Both the position numbers and the translations under genes were made by a program. The notes beneath the pieces were generated by a model. It was not told where the DNA came from. It worked only from the letters and a program-made list of their open reading frames with translations, and ran no database searches. A DNA stretch of 64,000 nucleotides from Salinivibrio kushneri. GTDB taxonomy: Bacteria > Pseudomonadota > Gammaproteobacteria > Enterobacterales > Vibrionaceae. Positions within the stretch are counted from its first letter, which is position 1. Each line of letters starts with the position of its first letter. Where the stretch lies: contig NZ_CP040021.1 in the NCBI RefSeq assembly GCF_005280275.1, forward strand, positions 955,001 to 1,019,000. Direction: 5' to 3'. This document shows, one piece after another, positions 45,682-55,099 of this stretch.

Positions 45682-45957
45682 ATGTATTGCGCAATTTATC
45701 GTAGTAAAAAGAAAGAAGGCACCTATCTTTATCTTGCAGAGAAAGATAAATTTGATGATGTGCCCGAGGCACTCATGAATAGCTTTGGGCAGCCCGAATT
45801 TGCCATGATGATCAACTTAGACAAGCGCGATAAACTGGCAGCAGTTGACATCAATAAGGTTAAACAAAGCCTGCAAAGTGATGGCTTTTTTGTGCAATTG
45901 CCCCCGCCACCTGACGCGGCATTGCAGGCCATTCGTAATAAAAACGAAAAACTGTAA
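45682..45957 (+). CDS. YcgL domain protein
   Basis: A 91-residue protein of the YcgL family (alpha/beta, about 75-residue core), starting MYCAIYRSKKKEGTYLYL, with VPEALMNSFGQPEFAMMINLDKRDKLAAVDINKVKQSL and FFVQLPPPPDA. E. coli YcgL, next to minC, has the same order, as here (divergent from minC). The function is unknown; it has been discussed as linked to RNase D or membranes, which I cannot confirm. GAGGA eight bases before ATG 45682 sets the start. It lies 12 bases before the transglycosylase gene, so the two are likely co-transcribed. Confidence 0.9.
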   Translation: MYCAIYRSKKKEGTYLYLAEKDKFDDVPEALMNSFGQPEFAMMINLDKRDKLAAVDINKVKQSLQSDGFFVQLPPPPDAALQAIRNKNEKL

Positions 45958-45969
45958 AAAAGGATGACT

Positions 45970-46941
45970 ATGCGCAAAGGTATGATTTCAGCCTCTATCG
46001 CGGCGGCACTCTTGGTGAGCCCTGTGATGGCCAAGCCCGGATTCGAGCAGTATGTGACCACCTTAAAAGCCGAAGCACGTGAGGCGGGCATCAGTGATGC
46101 GTTACTTGAGCGTGCCTTTAAGGACGTTGAATACCATGAGCGTGCAGTCAGCTCCGATCGAAATCAACCTGAGCGACGTCTCACGCTGGATGAGTATATT
46201 CCGCGTGCTGTGCCTGATTGGAAAGTCGCTCAAGCGAAACAACTGTATCGTGAACATTATGACACTTTGAAAGCCATTGGTGAGCAGTACCAGGTTCAGC
46301 CGCGTTTTATTGTGGCTTTATGGGGTGTAGAAAGTAATTTTGGCAAACTTCAGGGTAGTTATAATGTCATTGAAGCCTTATCAACATTAGCCTTTGATGG
46401 CCGTCGTGAGGCTTTTTTTCGCAAAGAGACCATGGCCGCACTGACGATATTAGAGCAAGGGCACATTGCGCCTGAAGCGATGAAAGGCTCTTGGGCTGGG
46501 GCGATGGGTCAATGCCAGTTCATGCCGAGTTCGTTTATTAACTATGCGGTCGATGGAAACCAAGATGGCAAAAAAGATATTTGGCAAACGGAAGCTGATG
46601 TCTTTGCGTCTGCTGCAAATTACTTAAAAAAAGCGGGATGGGATGATACCTACACGTGGGGACGGCAGGTCCAGATCCCTGAAGGCATCGATCGTACTTT
46701 GCTTGGCACCAACAGTGAGAAAGCACACTCATTGAGTGAGTGGCAGACGCGTGGGGTACGGCGAATGAATGGTCAGGCGTTACCGGCCGTCGATATCAAC
46801 GCTTGGTTGATTCAGCCTGATGATGGTAAAGGCAGGGCTTATCTTGTTTATAATAACTACCAGAGCTTATTGAAATGGAATCGCTCGCACTACTTTGCGT
46901 TAGCGGTGAGCCATTTGGCGGACAGAATTAAATTTGGTTAA
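45970..46941 (+). CDS. Lytic murein transglycosylase, MltB-like
   Basis: This 323-residue enzyme cuts the glycan strands of peptidoglycan to give 1,6-anhydroMurNAc ends. A signal peptide (ISASIAAALLVSPVMA, cleaved near residue 21) directs it to the periplasm; there is no lipobox, so it is probably soluble. The catalytic glutamate is in VALWGVESNFGKLQGSYNV (about 110-128), and GSWAGAMGQCQFMPSSFINYAVDGNQDGKKDIW is the other family hallmark. It resembles MltB more than Slt70. ATG 45970 with AGGA five bases before it is preferred over ATG 45964. Ends at a strong terminator. Confidence 0.93.
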   Translation: MRKGMISASIAAALLVSPVMAKPGFEQYVTTLKAEAREAGISDALLERAFKDVEYHERAVSSDRNQPERRLTLDEYIPRAVPDWKVAQAKQLYREHYDTLKAIGEQYQVQPRFIVALWGVESNFGKLQGSYNVIEALSTLAFDGRREAFFRKETMAALTILEQGHIAPEAMKGSWAGAMGQCQFMPSSFINYAVDGNQDGKKDIWQTEADVFASAANYLKKAGWDDTYTWGRQVQIPEGIDRTLLGTNSEKAHSLSEWQTRGVRRMNGQALPAVDINAWLIQPDDGKGRAYLVYNNYQSLLKWNRSHYFALAVSHLADRIKFG

Positions 46942-46946
46942 GGGAT

Positions 46947-46977
46947 AAAAAAAAGAGGCTGAGCGCCTCTTTTTTTA
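46947..46977. terminator. Bidirectional terminator, transglycosylase / hns
   Basis: AGAGGC and GCCTCT pair around TGAGC with eight A residues before and seven T residues after. It lies between converging genes and can serve both. Confidence 0.85.
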
Positions 46978-46992
46978 TGTGGGAATATGGAC

Positions 46993-47418
46993 TTAGGCTT
47001 CCTGACCTGGGATGAGGAAGTCTTCCTGCTTGGCCGCGCCGCTTTCAATCGCTTCGCGAATCACTTTAGGCATACGGCCTTGGCCCGTCCAGGTTTTTTG
47101 TGAGCCATCTTCGCCCGTATATTGATATTTTGCTGGACGTGTTGCGCGTTTACCCGATGCTTTACTCTTCGAAGCACCACCTAACAATGCCACGATTTCT
47201 TCTGGGCCAATACCGTCGGCTTCTAACATAGCACGGTATTTTTCTAACTTCTCTAAACGTTCTTTTTCTTTTGCCTCGGCTTGACGGTCAAGCTCTTTAC
47301 GCTCTTCAACAACCGTTTGAAGTTTTTCTAATGCTTCATTAAGTTGTTCGGTTGACATTTCTTTGGCAAGTGCGCGCAAGCTACGCAAATTGAGTAAGGC
47401 TTTCATTGCATCAGACAT
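46993..47418 (-). CDS. hns: H-NS family nucleoid protein (VicH-like)
   Basis: H-NS binds AT-rich DNA and silences acquired genes. The 141-residue protein has an N-terminal oligomerisation region of charged coiled coil (about 5-70, LRALAKEMSTEQLNEALEKLQTVVEERKEL), a linker with KSKASGKRAT, and the C-terminal DNA-binding domain with the AT-hook-like loop TWTGQGRMPKVIREAI. The tail after that, SGAAKQEDFLIPGQEA, is slightly longer than in E. coli. The upstream region is AT-rich with a CAATATG/CATATTG palindrome (47481-47510), fitting autoregulation. Vibrios have a single chromosomal hns of this kind (vicH). Confidence 0.93.
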   Translation of the reverse strand: MSDAMKALLNLRSLRALAKEMSTEQLNEALEKLQTVVEERKELDRQAEAKEKERLEKLEKYRAMLEADGIGPEEIVALLGGASKSKASGKRATRPAKYQYTGEDGSQKTWTGQGRMPKVIREAIESGAAKQEDFLIPGQEA

Positions 47419-47696
47419 TATTGGTTCCTATTTGATTTATATGTTAATTGAAAGAATGATAGCAGTATAATTGAAATATACAATATGGCCTATATTAATA
47501 CGTCATATTGCGCATTAATTGCAAGTTAACTGCAAATTTGACTTTAATTCTATTGTCTTTTTGAAGCGAATGTCTAAAAAAATAGAAGATGAGACGTATT
47601 TTATTGGTATCGCGTAAGCTGGGGTTTAATCGATGCTTTTTCAACCATAAAGAGTTGCGATGGTAAGCACGTTGTGTAGAATGCACCACGCTTAAC
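47419..47696. other. AT-rich control region upstream of hns
   Basis: No gene is supported. The first 170 bases are very AT-rich, as expected for an H-NS-autoregulated promoter. CAATATG (47481-47487) and CATATTG (47504-47510) form a perfect inverted repeat. The rightward promoter of the lysine-riboswitch transcript should lie in about 47600-47690. Confidence 0.55.
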
Positions 47697-47866
47697 GTAG
47701 AGGTGCGTTGTTTATCAGTCGTGCGCAAGAGGGTGATTCCGATGAGAGTGCATAAAAGGAAGCAACGCCGAAGCCAATCAGGTCATCACACCGATTGAGC
47801 TGGGGCTGTTACCGAATAGGGGCAGCACTGCCATAGTACTTGGAAATACACTATGGAGCGCTACTG
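47697..47866 (+). promoter_or_regulatory. Lysine riboswitch (L box)
   Basis: The aptamer is recognised by conserved pieces in order: GAGGTGCG (47700-47707) after the 5' strand of P1, AAGAGGGTGATTCCGATGAGA, AACGCCGAAG (47764-47773), GCTGGGGCTG, and the final stem CCATAGT/ACTATGG (47831-47837 with 47850-47856) followed by GAGCGCTACTG, which closes P1. The 3' P1 strand CTACTG (47861-47866) is complementary to CAGTAG (47924-47929), a likely alternative pairing that switches expression. It precedes an NhaC-type transporter, the usual arrangement in vibrios for a lysine carrier. Confidence 0.88.
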
Positions 47867-47959
47867 TATGTAGGAGGCAAGCTGTTTGCCGTGTGATACC
47901 ACGCCTTACCGTCTTCATTTCTGCAGTAGATCTCCAACCACCTGGTTGACACTGAGATC

Positions 47960-49543
47960 ATGAATTTAACAGATTTTTCTTCATCCGCTTTATCACTGCT
48001 TCCCCCTTTATTGGCTCTGGGCCTCGCGATTGCTACACGACGGGTTTTATTGTCCTTGGGTATGGGAATCGTACTGGGTACGGTATTACTGACCGATTTT
48101 TCTATCCTCTCTTCCGGACAGTACCTGCTTGAGGTGATTACTGGGCTATTTATCGCTGATGGAGGCTTAAATAGTTGGAACTTAAGTATTCTCGCGTTTC
48201 TTATTTTACTTGGGATGATCACCGCGCTTCTGTCTCTTTCTGGAGGTACCCGCGCGTTTGCCAATTGGGCGCAAAGCCGGATCAAGAGTAAACGTGGGGC
48301 GAAACTGCTCGCGGCGTTTCTCGGCGTATTTATCTTTGTTGATGATTATTTCAACAGCTTAGCGGTGGGGGCCGTCTCTCGCCCCGTCACAGACAGGTTT
48401 CACGTCTCTCGAGCGAAACTGGCTTACATTCTTGATTCCACGGCCGCCCCCATGTGTGTGATCACGCCGGCATCAAGCTGGGGGGCTTATATCATTACCG
48501 TGATTGGCTCTATTTTGGTGGCACATGGCGTCACAGATTACACGGCGCTAGGGGCATTTGTCACCATGATCCCAATGAACTTTTATGCCATTTTTGCCTT
48601 GCTGTTAGTGTTTGCGGTGGTTTGGTTTCAACTGGATATTGGCCCGATGCGTCAGTTTGAATATCAGGCGAAAAAAGGCAGCCGACTGGGCGATGAAAGT
48701 GAAAACTGCGCTGATATTTGCGACGACCTCGGGATTGAGGAAAGTGATAAAGGCAGCGTGGCTGATTTGGTCGCTCCCATTATTGTACTCGTCGTGGCGA
48801 CGGTGGGTGCAATGTTATATACCGGCGGGTTGGCATTGGCAGCCGAAGATCAATCCTTTTCTCTGCTCGGGGCGTTTGAAAATACCGATGTCGGGATGTC
48901 ATTGCTATGGGGTGGACTCGCGGGTTTAGCCGTATCCTTGGTGATGACAGCGAAACAAGGTATAGCGGTATCAGATATTGCGAAAACCCTTTGGGTGGGC
49001 GCAAAGTCTATGTTTGGCGCTATCCTCATTCTGTTATTTGCTTGGTCGATTGGTCATATTATTGGCGACCTACAAACAGGTCAATATTTGTCGTCCTTAG
49101 TGGAGGGGAACTTACCGGCGCAACTCTTGCCTGTAGTGCTCTTCTTGTTGGCGGCAGTGATGGCCTTTGCCACAGGGACGTCGTGGGGGACGTTCGGTAT
49201 TATGCTTCCTATCGCGGGCGATCTTGCCGCGGCGACAGACATTGCACTGATGCTACCTATGCTCTCAGCAGTATTGGCAGGGGCGGTATTTGGCGATCAT
49301 TGCTCACCGATTTCTGATACCACTATCTTGTCTTCAACAGGGGCACGGTGTGGACATATTGACCACGTCGCGACTCAGCTCCCTTATGCCATTGGTGGGG
49401 CGACTGTCTCAACCGTCGGCTTCGTGGTGTTAGGCTTTACCGCGTCACTTTTCTGGTCATTGGTGGCGTCCGTGTTTGCGTTCGTTGCACTATGTGCTGG
49501 GTTAATGTGGCTTAAAAAGCGCCCGTGTAAATTGATGGGTTAA
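47960..49543 (+). CDS. NhaC-family transporter under lysine riboswitch control, probable lysine transporter
   Basis: A 527-residue inner membrane protein of the NhaC/ArsB-type ion transporter superfamily with about 11-12 membrane helices. Family blocks include FIFVDDYFNSLAVGAVSRPVTDRF, AYILDSTAAPMCVITPASSWGAY, FATGTSWGTFGIMLPIAGDLA and FGDHCSPISDTTILSSTGA. Sequence alone would say Na+/H+ antiporter, but the lysine riboswitch upstream predicts a lysine carrier (the LysW class). The stop TAA is followed by a terminator. A cytoplasmic loop of about 30 acidic residues occurs near residue 235. ATG 47960 has only a weak ribosome site (GAG), as expected where RNA structure controls access. Confidence 0.9.
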   Translation: MNLTDFSSSALSLLPPLLALGLAIATRRVLLSLGMGIVLGTVLLTDFSILSSGQYLLEVITGLFIADGGLNSWNLSILAFLILLGMITALLSLSGGTRAFANWAQSRIKSKRGAKLLAAFLGVFIFVDDYFNSLAVGAVSRPVTDRFHVSRAKLAYILDSTAAPMCVITPASSWGAYIITVIGSILVAHGVTDYTALGAFVTMIPMNFYAIFALLLVFAVVWFQLDIGPMRQFEYQAKKGSRLGDESENCADICDDLGIEESDKGSVADLVAPIIVLVVATVGAMLYTGGLALAAEDQSFSLLGAFENTDVGMSLLWGGLAGLAVSLVMTAKQGIAVSDIAKTLWVGAKSMFGAILILLFAWSIGHIIGDLQTGQYLSSLVEGNLPAQLLPVVLFLLAAVMAFATGTSWGTFGIMLPIAGDLAAATDIALMLPMLSAVLAGAVFGDHCSPISDTTILSSTGARCGHIDHVATQLPYAIGGATVSTVGFVVLGFTASLFWSLVASVFAFVALCAGLMWLKKRPCKLMG

Positions 49544-49549
49544 TAATCT

Positions 49550-49578
49550 AGCCCCGTCGTCTTGGCGGGGCTTTTCTT
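49550..49578 (+). terminator. Terminator of the lysine-transporter gene
   Basis: AGCCCCG and CGGGGCT pair around TCGTCTTGG, followed by TTTCTTTTT. Confidence 0.82.
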
Positions 49579-49653
49579 TTTCTGCTAGTGCGGTAGCATG
49601 CCTGTTTATTTAATCCAGCTCGCCCACAATGGGCATTACGTGTAGAGACAGTT

Positions 49654-50235
49654 ATGGCTCAGTTATACTTTTATTATTCGGCAATGAACGCGGGTAAGTC
49701 GACCACCTTGTTACAATCGGCCTTTAACTACCAAGAGCGCGGTATGCAGCCTCTACTTTTTACCGCCGCGATTGATAACCGCTATGGGGTTGGAAAAATC
49801 AGTTCGCGAATTGGCTTAGAAGCTGATGCTCACCTGTATGACAATCAAACGTCGCTGTTCGAGCACGTCGCGACCATCTTGGCGCAAGAGAAAGTTGACT
49901 GTTTATTGATTGATGAGAGCCAATTTTTAACCAAACAGCAAGTGCTCGAGTTGACTGATGTGGTGGATAAGCTGCGGATCCCCGTATTGTGCTACGGATT
50001 AAGAACAGATTTTCGTGGTGAGCTGTTTGAAGGGTCACAATACTTGCTGGCGTGGGCCGATAAGCTCGTTGAACTGAAAACCGTGTGTCATTGTGGGCGT
50101 AAAGCGAGTCGAGTCATTCGCCAGGATAGCGAAGGCAATGCCATTGCCGATGGTGATCAGGTGGTGATTGGAGGCAATGAACGGTATGTCTCTGTGTGTC
50201 GCCGACATTACAAACAGATGCTCGGCTTACTCTAG
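49654..50235 (+). CDS. tdk: Thymidine kinase
   Basis: Tdk phosphorylates thymidine in the salvage pathway. The 193-residue protein is of the type II class: the P-loop is [16 protein letters not shown] (about 9-24), the Walker B-like DES is LLIDESQFL, the lid loop is at [27 protein letters not shown], and four zinc cysteines lie in [10 protein letters not shown] and CRRHYK. The start is ATG 49654 with AGAGAC upstream. It stands alone between two terminators. Confidence 0.96.
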   Translation: MAQLYFYYSAMNAGKSTTLLQSAFNYQERGMQPLLFTAAIDNRYGVGKISSRIGLEADAHLYDNQTSLFEHVATILAQEKVDCLLIDESQFLTKQQVLELTDVVDKLRIPVLCYGLRTDFRGELFEGSQYLLAWADKLVELKTVCHCGRKASRVIRQDSEGNAIADGDQVVIGGNERYVSVCRRHYKQMLGLL

Positions 50236-50262
50236 ACAGGATTGAGTGCGGTAAAGAACAAC

Positions 50263-50288
50263 AAAGGCGAGCCGTAAGCTCGCCTTTT
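50263..50288 (+). terminator. Terminator of tdk
   Basis: AAAGGCGAGC and GCTCGCCTTTT pair perfectly around CGTAA; the T tract is TTTTCTATTT. cspD ends just beyond it from the other side. Confidence 0.87.
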
Positions 50289-50312
50289 CTATTTGGCCGA
50301 CCGGATTCAGCG

Positions 50313-50534
50313 CTATTTCGCCGCTTCTTGATCGACTGGCACAATTTCACTGGCATGGTAGCCTTTGGGTCCTTCCTGAACCTCATAGTTGACGGTTTGT
50401 CCCGCCTTTAATGTCTTATATCCGTCCATCTGGATGGTAGAGTAGTGGGCAAACACATCGCCTTCCCCTTCTACCGGACAAATAAAGCCAAATCCTTTTG
50501 CATTGTTAAACCATTTTACTGTACCAGTTTCCAT
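50313..50534 (-). CDS. cspD: Cold shock-like protein CspD
   Basis: CspD is a 73-residue cold-shock-domain protein; E. coli CspD is induced in stationary phase and inhibits DNA replication by binding single-stranded DNA. The RNA/DNA-binding motifs are KGFGFI (about 15-20) and VFAHYS (about 30-35). The protein starts [10 protein letters not shown]. An in-frame ATG nine bases upstream has no ribosome site, while AAGGA lies eight bases before the one chosen. Position next to clpS-clpA, in opposite orientation, is the normal gammaproteobacterial arrangement, although the gap here is unusually long. Confidence 0.93.
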   Translation of the reverse strand: METGTVKWFNNAKGFGFICPVEGEGDVFAHYSTIQMDGYKTLKAGQTVNYEVQEGPKGYHASEIVPVDQEAAK

Positions 50535-51342
50535 GCGACACATCCTTCTTGCATCAAACTTTGCATACCTGTGATAAACGCGTTCATTTCACCTCGTCAA
50601 TTTGACCAGCGCGGTACTGTCGCACCCTCGCCCGTGCCAATAAACAGAAGTGATATGGTGAGTTTATCGACCACATGTTTCACTTTAGTAGATACTTTTA
50701 GGCAGTCAAGTGTGGGGTATAACTTATAACAGTAATGTAATATCAAATCGAAAAAGTGTGAGGAAGTGGCAATTATTCATTCAGAAACAGACATCTTAGT
50801 TGCATAGTTTTTTAGGGTTTTCTCCGGATGTTTTCGCTATTAAAAAAGTGTGATTGCAGTGATAGATACGCGATAACAGGCCGTAACTATTACTTTTTAT
50901 TCTAATAACTGGCTCTTTTCCCCCTTAAGTGTATGGATTAGTGTGAGCGCTATTGGCATGATTCACGCAGTCTGCCTGCTTAAAAATGAAAATGAAGTGA
51001 ATATTCTCGAGTCGAGAGAGGTGTGTGTCTATGCTCACCTATCACGCTTGATGCGATCCGCTAACTGGCTTGTCGTTAGTCGGTATGCCTTAATTTTTAT
51101 GCATTCTAGTGCAGGCACGAATGGTAGGTTTTTGTCGTACTCAGTGAACGAAATTCTGCGCGAGAGACTAGTGTGTAATACGGTGATTAACAATTGCTCA
51201 GGCAAACGATGTTCGCAATGAAAAGGTTGCTGGAATACAATCTGTGGCTTAACTTTAAGTATAGGTGGACGGGAAACGTGGATGGCAGTAGTGCCCCGCC
51301 ACATCTTTTACCGAGACACCCTAACAATGCATTGAATGAGTT
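50535..51342. other. AT-rich intergenic region between cspD and clpS
   Basis: An 808-bp stretch with no convincing gene. It is visibly AT-richer than its neighbours, and one 92-codon frame (50943-51221, GTG start) lacks a good ribosome site and recognisable protein features. A short palindrome CTCGA-G-TCGAG lies near 51006-51016. It holds the promoters of cspD and clpS, which need far less room. It could be a decayed gene or a region of unknown regulation. Confidence 0.5.
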
Positions 51343-51663
51343 ATGAGTAATTGGAACCAGTGGGGTTTGCCTGACGCGGAGGCCGAAGCGTCAGAAAAAA
51401 CAAAGTTGCAACCACCATCAATGTACAAGGTGGTGCTAAATAATGATGACTACACTCCGATGGAGTTTGTGATCGATGTGCTCCAGACGTTTTTTGCCAT
51501 GGATGTGGACAAAGCGACGCAAGTCATGCTGACGGTGCACTATGAAGGAAAAGCGGTCTGTGGCGTATTTACCGCCGAGGTTGCTGAAACGAAAGTGGCA
51601 CAGGTAATGATGTATGCCAAAGAGCATGGCCATCCGCTACTGTGCACGATGGAGAAAGCTTAG
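51343..51663 (+). CDS. clpS: ClpS, adaptor for ClpA
   Basis: ClpS is the N-recognin that binds N-terminal Leu, Phe, Trp and Tyr and hands the protein to ClpAP. The 106-residue protein has a flexible N-terminal arm ([19 protein letters not shown]), then the core [25 protein letters not shown], in which Asn, Asp-Asp-Tyr and Met form the ligand pocket, and the ClpA-binding segment [24 protein letters not shown]. It is followed by clpA after 45 bases, forming the clpS-clpA unit. Confidence 0.96.
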   Translation: MSNWNQWGLPDAEAEASEKTKLQPPSMYKVVLNNDDYTPMEFVIDVLQTFFAMDVDKATQVMLTVHYEGKAVCGVFTAEVAETKVAQVMMYAKEHGHPLLCTMEKA

Positions 51664-51708
51664 CCGGCTCCATCACGCTTTAGCGCGGTTTTTGAGGGAG
51701 GTGCCTTT

Positions 51709-53964
51709 ATGCTTAACAAAGAACTTGAAGCCAGTTTGAATGGCGCGTTTGCACGAGCGCGTGAAAAACGCCACGAATTCATGACGGTGGAGCACCTGCT
51801 TCTCGCGTTGATCGATAATGCGGCCGCGCACGATGCGCTGGTCGCGTGCCGTGCAGATTTGGAGGCGCTGCGCAAAGAACTTGATGCGTTTATTGAGCAA
51901 ACCACACCGCTAATCCCTGCGGACGATGAGTCGCGAGAGACGCAGCCAACGCTGAGTTTCCAGCGCGTACTCCAACGAGCTGTTTTTCATGTGCAGTCAT
52001 CCGGTCGTAGCGAAGTAAGCGGTGCGAACGTATTGGTGGCGATCTTTAGCGAACAAGAATCCCACGCCGCTTATCTGCTTAAAAAGAACGACGTGAGTCG
52101 CCTTGACGTGGTCAACTATATCTCTCATGGCACCACGAAAGATGAAGGCGACGATCTACCCAGTAGTGACATGGGGGCTGATGAGGCTGGTGCGGAGCCG
52201 GGTGAAGATCGTTTGGAGAACTTCGCAACCAACCTCAATCAGCTCGCACGTGTTGGCGGTATTGATCCACTAATCGGTCGTGATAAAGAGCTTGAACGCA
52301 CCATCCAGGTATTGTGTCGCCGTCGCAAGAATAACCCCCTGTTGGTTGGCGAAGCCGGGGTCGGTAAAACAGCGATTGCGGAAGGACTCGCGTGGCGCAT
52401 TGTTGAAGGGCAAGTGCCAGATGTGATCAAAGATTGCGTGATTTATTCGCTCGATATTGGCTCTTTACTCGCGGGCACCAAATACCGTGGCGACTTTGAA
52501 AAGCGCTTTAAATCGATCTTAAAGCAACTCGAAAAAGAGGATCACGCGGTACTCTTTATCGATGAGATCCACACCATCATTGGCGCTGGTGCGGCGAGTG
52601 GTGGCCAAGTCGATGCCGCAAACTTGATTAAGCCGCTATTGAGTAGCGGAAAGTTACGCTGTATTGGCTCGACGACCTACCAAGAGTATGGTTCTATCTT
52701 CGAAAAAGAGCGGGCACTGGCGCGCCGTTTTCAGAAAATCGATGTGATTGAGCCCTCTATTGATGACACCACCAAGATTTTGATGGGTCTGAAGCCGAAA
52801 TATGAGGCTCACCACGAAGTGCGTTACACCAACAAGGCGATTCGTGCCGCGGTCGAGCTGTCGGCAAAATACATTAATGAGCGTCATTTGCCAGATAAAG
52901 CGATCGATGTGATCGATGAGGCGGGGGCGCGGTGCCGGATGGCGCCAGCCAGCAAACGCAAGAAGACGGTCAATGTCCCTGACGTTGAGAGTATGATTGC
53001 GAAAATGGCCCGTATTCCTGAGAAGTCGCTCTCGTCGTCCGATAAAGACGTGCTGCAATCACTGGATGACAAGCTCAAAATGCTGGTGTTTGGTCAAGAT
53101 ACTGCCATCACGGCGCTGTCTGAAGCGATCAAGCTGAGCCGCGCAGGCTTGGGCGATGAGAACAAACCGGTCGGCTCGTTCTTGTTTGCCGGACCTACCG
53201 GGGTTGGTAAAACCGAGGTCACGGTACAATTGGCTCGCGCCATGGGCATTGAGCTGCAGCGCTTTGATATGTCGGAGTACATGGAGCGTCACACAGTGAG
53301 TCGCTTGATTGGCGCGCCCCCAGGTTATGTGGGGTACGATCAGGGTGGGTTGCTGACTGATGCGGTGATTAAACACCCATACAGTGTGGTGCTGCTTGAT
53401 GAAATCGAGAAAGCGCACCCAGACGTGTTTAACTTGCTCTTGCAAGTAATGGACAATGGCACTCTGACTGACAATAACGGGCGCAAAGCCGATTTCCGAA
53501 ATGTCATCTTGGTGATGACCACTAACGCCGGCGTCGCCGAGACGGTGCGTAAGTCTATTGGCTTGATTCAGCAAGATCACAGTCATGATGCGATGTCGGA
53601 AATTAAAAAGGTGTTCTCGCCAGAGTTCCGTAACCGCTTGGACAACATCATTTGGTTTAACCACTTGGACGAACAGGTTATCTTGCAAGTGGTAGATAAG
53701 TTCATTGTTGAGCTACAAGCCCAACTGGACGCCAAAGGGGTGTCGCTTGAGGTGACGTCAGAGGCTAAGCGCTGGCTAGCGGAAGAAGGCTATGACAAGG
53801 CAATGGGCGCACGGCCGATGGGACGTGTTATCCAAGATAACTTGAAAAAGCCACTGGCTAACGAGCTGCTGTTTGGCTGTCTGGTTAACGGGGGGACAGT
53901 TCGTGTGGTATTGAAAGATAACCGATTGGACTTCCAATTCAGTGATCAAATGGAGCCGGCTTAA
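51709..53964 (+). CDS. clpA: ClpA, ATP-dependent protease unfoldase
   Basis: ClpA is the AAA+ unfoldase of the ClpAP protease. The 751-residue protein has the N-terminal repeat domain that binds ClpS (1-140), the first AAA module with Walker A GEAGVGKT (near residue 214), Walker [13 protein letters not shown], and the second module with Walker A GPTGVGKT (near 495) and Walker [15 protein letters not shown]. The ClpP-docking loop contains the IGL-type tripeptide (Ile-Gly-Leu) in [18 protein letters not shown] is a strong ribosome site. It ends at a terminator shared with infA. Confidence 0.97.
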   Translation: MLNKELEASLNGAFARAREKRHEFMTVEHLLLALIDNAAAHDALVACRADLEALRKELDAFIEQTTPLIPADDESRETQPTLSFQRVLQRAVFHVQSSGRSEVSGANVLVAIFSEQESHAAYLLKKNDVSRLDVVNYISHGTTKDEGDDLPSSDMGADEAGAEPGEDRLENFATNLNQLARVGGIDPLIGRDKELERTIQVLCRRRKNNPLLVGEAGVGKTAIAEGLAWRIVEGQVPDVIKDCVIYSLDIGSLLAGTKYRGDFEKRFKSILKQLEKEDHAVLFIDEIHTIIGAGAASGGQVDAANLIKPLLSSGKLRCIGSTTYQEYGSIFEKERALARRFQKIDVIEPSIDDTTKILMGLKPKYEAHHEVRYTNKAIRAAVELSAKYINERHLPDKAIDVIDEAGARCRMAPASKRKKTVNVPDVESMIAKMARIPEKSLSSSDKDVLQSLDDKLKMLVFGQDTAITALSEAIKLSRAGLGDENKPVGSFLFAGPTGVGKTEVTVQLARAMGIELQRFDMSEYMERHTVSRLIGAPPGYVGYDQGGLLTDAVIKHPYSVVLLDEIEKAHPDVFNLLLQVMDNGTLTDNNGRKADFRNVILVMTTNAGVAETVRKSIGLIQQDHSHDAMSEIKKVFSPEFRNRLDNIIWFNHLDEQVILQVVDKFIVELQAQLDAKGVSLEVTSEAKRWLAEEGYDKAMGARPMGRVIQDNLKKPLANELLFGCLVNGGTVRVVLKDNRLDFQFSDQMEPA

Positions 53965-53981
53965 TCGGTTCGAGAAAAAGC

Positions 53982-54009
53982 AAAACCCGGCATCGCTGCC
54001 GGGTTTTTT
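53982..54009. terminator. Terminator of clpSA, also facing infA
   Basis: AAAACCCGGC and GCCGGGTTTT pair around ATCGCT, followed by T residues to 54009. On the minus strand the tail is TTTTGCTTTTT, so it can also end infA. Confidence 0.88.
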
Positions 54010-54025
54010 GATCGCGTTCGGAGGA

Positions 54026-54253
<228 letters not shown>

Positions 54254-54373
54254 TTAGGCCTCTTCTGGTAGCCAATTTTTTGACCGACAGATAATGCCTC
54301 TATTCTGAAAGTCTGTAAAGTTCGGGTGCGAATTTTACCCTGTTGGGGCGCTCCTTGCTAGAAAAAATAGCCA

Positions 54374-55099
54374 CTATTGTGGAATAACCGGCCAGGAAAA
54401 CGCCCGCCATTGCTGGTTGATAAAGCGTTGATGTGGATAATAGTCTGCTTTGTAGCGCATTGCTGAGCAGGCATCGATTTGATAGCCCAAATAGAGCCAA
54501 GGTAATTCGAGTGAGTTCGCCAGTTGTAGTTGTGCTTGAATACTGACGCGTCCGAGTGAGAAGCGGTGCTCTGGCTCGAAAAACGTATAAAGTGCACTTA
54601 ACCCGTCGTCGACGACATCAGTTACGGCGATGGCAACCAGCGTGAGTTGGTGATGATCGCGTTGATACAAATGGATAAAGCGCGGGGATAACCAGTCACT
54701 ACCGATAAAGTCGAGAAACGCTTGACGCTTGGCTGGATACATATTGCCATCGGCATGGCGAGCGGCGATATACCGTTGAAAGAGCGCAAACCAGTTAGCA
54801 TCAAGCTGATCACGCACTTTAACCTCCAAGCGATTGAGCTGGCTGCGATGACGCTTTTGGCTTTTTGAGGGTTGATATTGGTTCACATCAATCCGAATCG
54901 CTTGGCAAGCCTGACATTGTGGGCAGTGCGGCCGGTAAATAAGGTTGCCACTACGACGAAAGCCAGCCGCTAATAGAGCGGCATATTTCTCGGGCGTGTG
55001 GTAATCCGCCGACATTACCACCGCCAGTTGCTCTTGCTGATCAGGCAAGTATTGGCAAGATGCTGCAGGCGTGACGCCAACTTGGATTCCCACACTCAT
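54374..55099 (-). CDS. bpt: Aspartate/glutamate leucyltransferase Bpt
   Basis: Bpt transfers leucine from Leu-tRNA to proteins with N-terminal Asp or Glu, making them ClpS substrates. The 241-residue protein is of the ATE1-like type: SCQYLPDQQEQLAVVM, then the zinc/redox-like cysteines in YRPHCPQCQACQAIRI (about 55-70), and the transferase half FFEPEHRFSLGRVSIQAQLQLANSL with YLGYQIDACSAMRYKADY. The ATG overlaps the aat stop by one base (TAATG), so the two are translationally coupled. This enzyme is absent from E. coli but was characterised in Vibrio vulnificus. Confidence 0.93.
   Translation of the reverse strand: MSVGIQVGVTPAASCQYLPDQQEQLAVVMSADYHTPEKYAALLAAGFRRSGNLIYRPHCPQCQACQAIRIDVNQYQPSKSQKRHRSQLNRLEVKVRDQLDANWFALFQRYIAARHADGNMYPAKRQAFLDFIGSDWLSPRFIHLYQRDHHQLTLVAIAVTDVVDDGLSALYTFFEPEHRFSLGRVSIQAQLQLANSLELPWLYLGYQIDACSAMRYKADYYPHQRFINQQWRAFSWPVIPQ

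Noticed and set aside
47495-47728. 77-codon minus-strand frame upstream of hns
   Set aside because: AT-rich promoter DNA, no ribosome site, and it would run over the riboswitch start.
47851-48285. 144-codon minus-strand frame over the riboswitch and transporter start
   Set aside because: It is the antisense shadow of the transporter gene and covers a conserved RNA.
50943-51221. 92-codon frame in the cspD-clpS gap
   Set aside because: GTG start without a good ribosome site, no family resemblance, AT-rich codon use unlike its neighbours.
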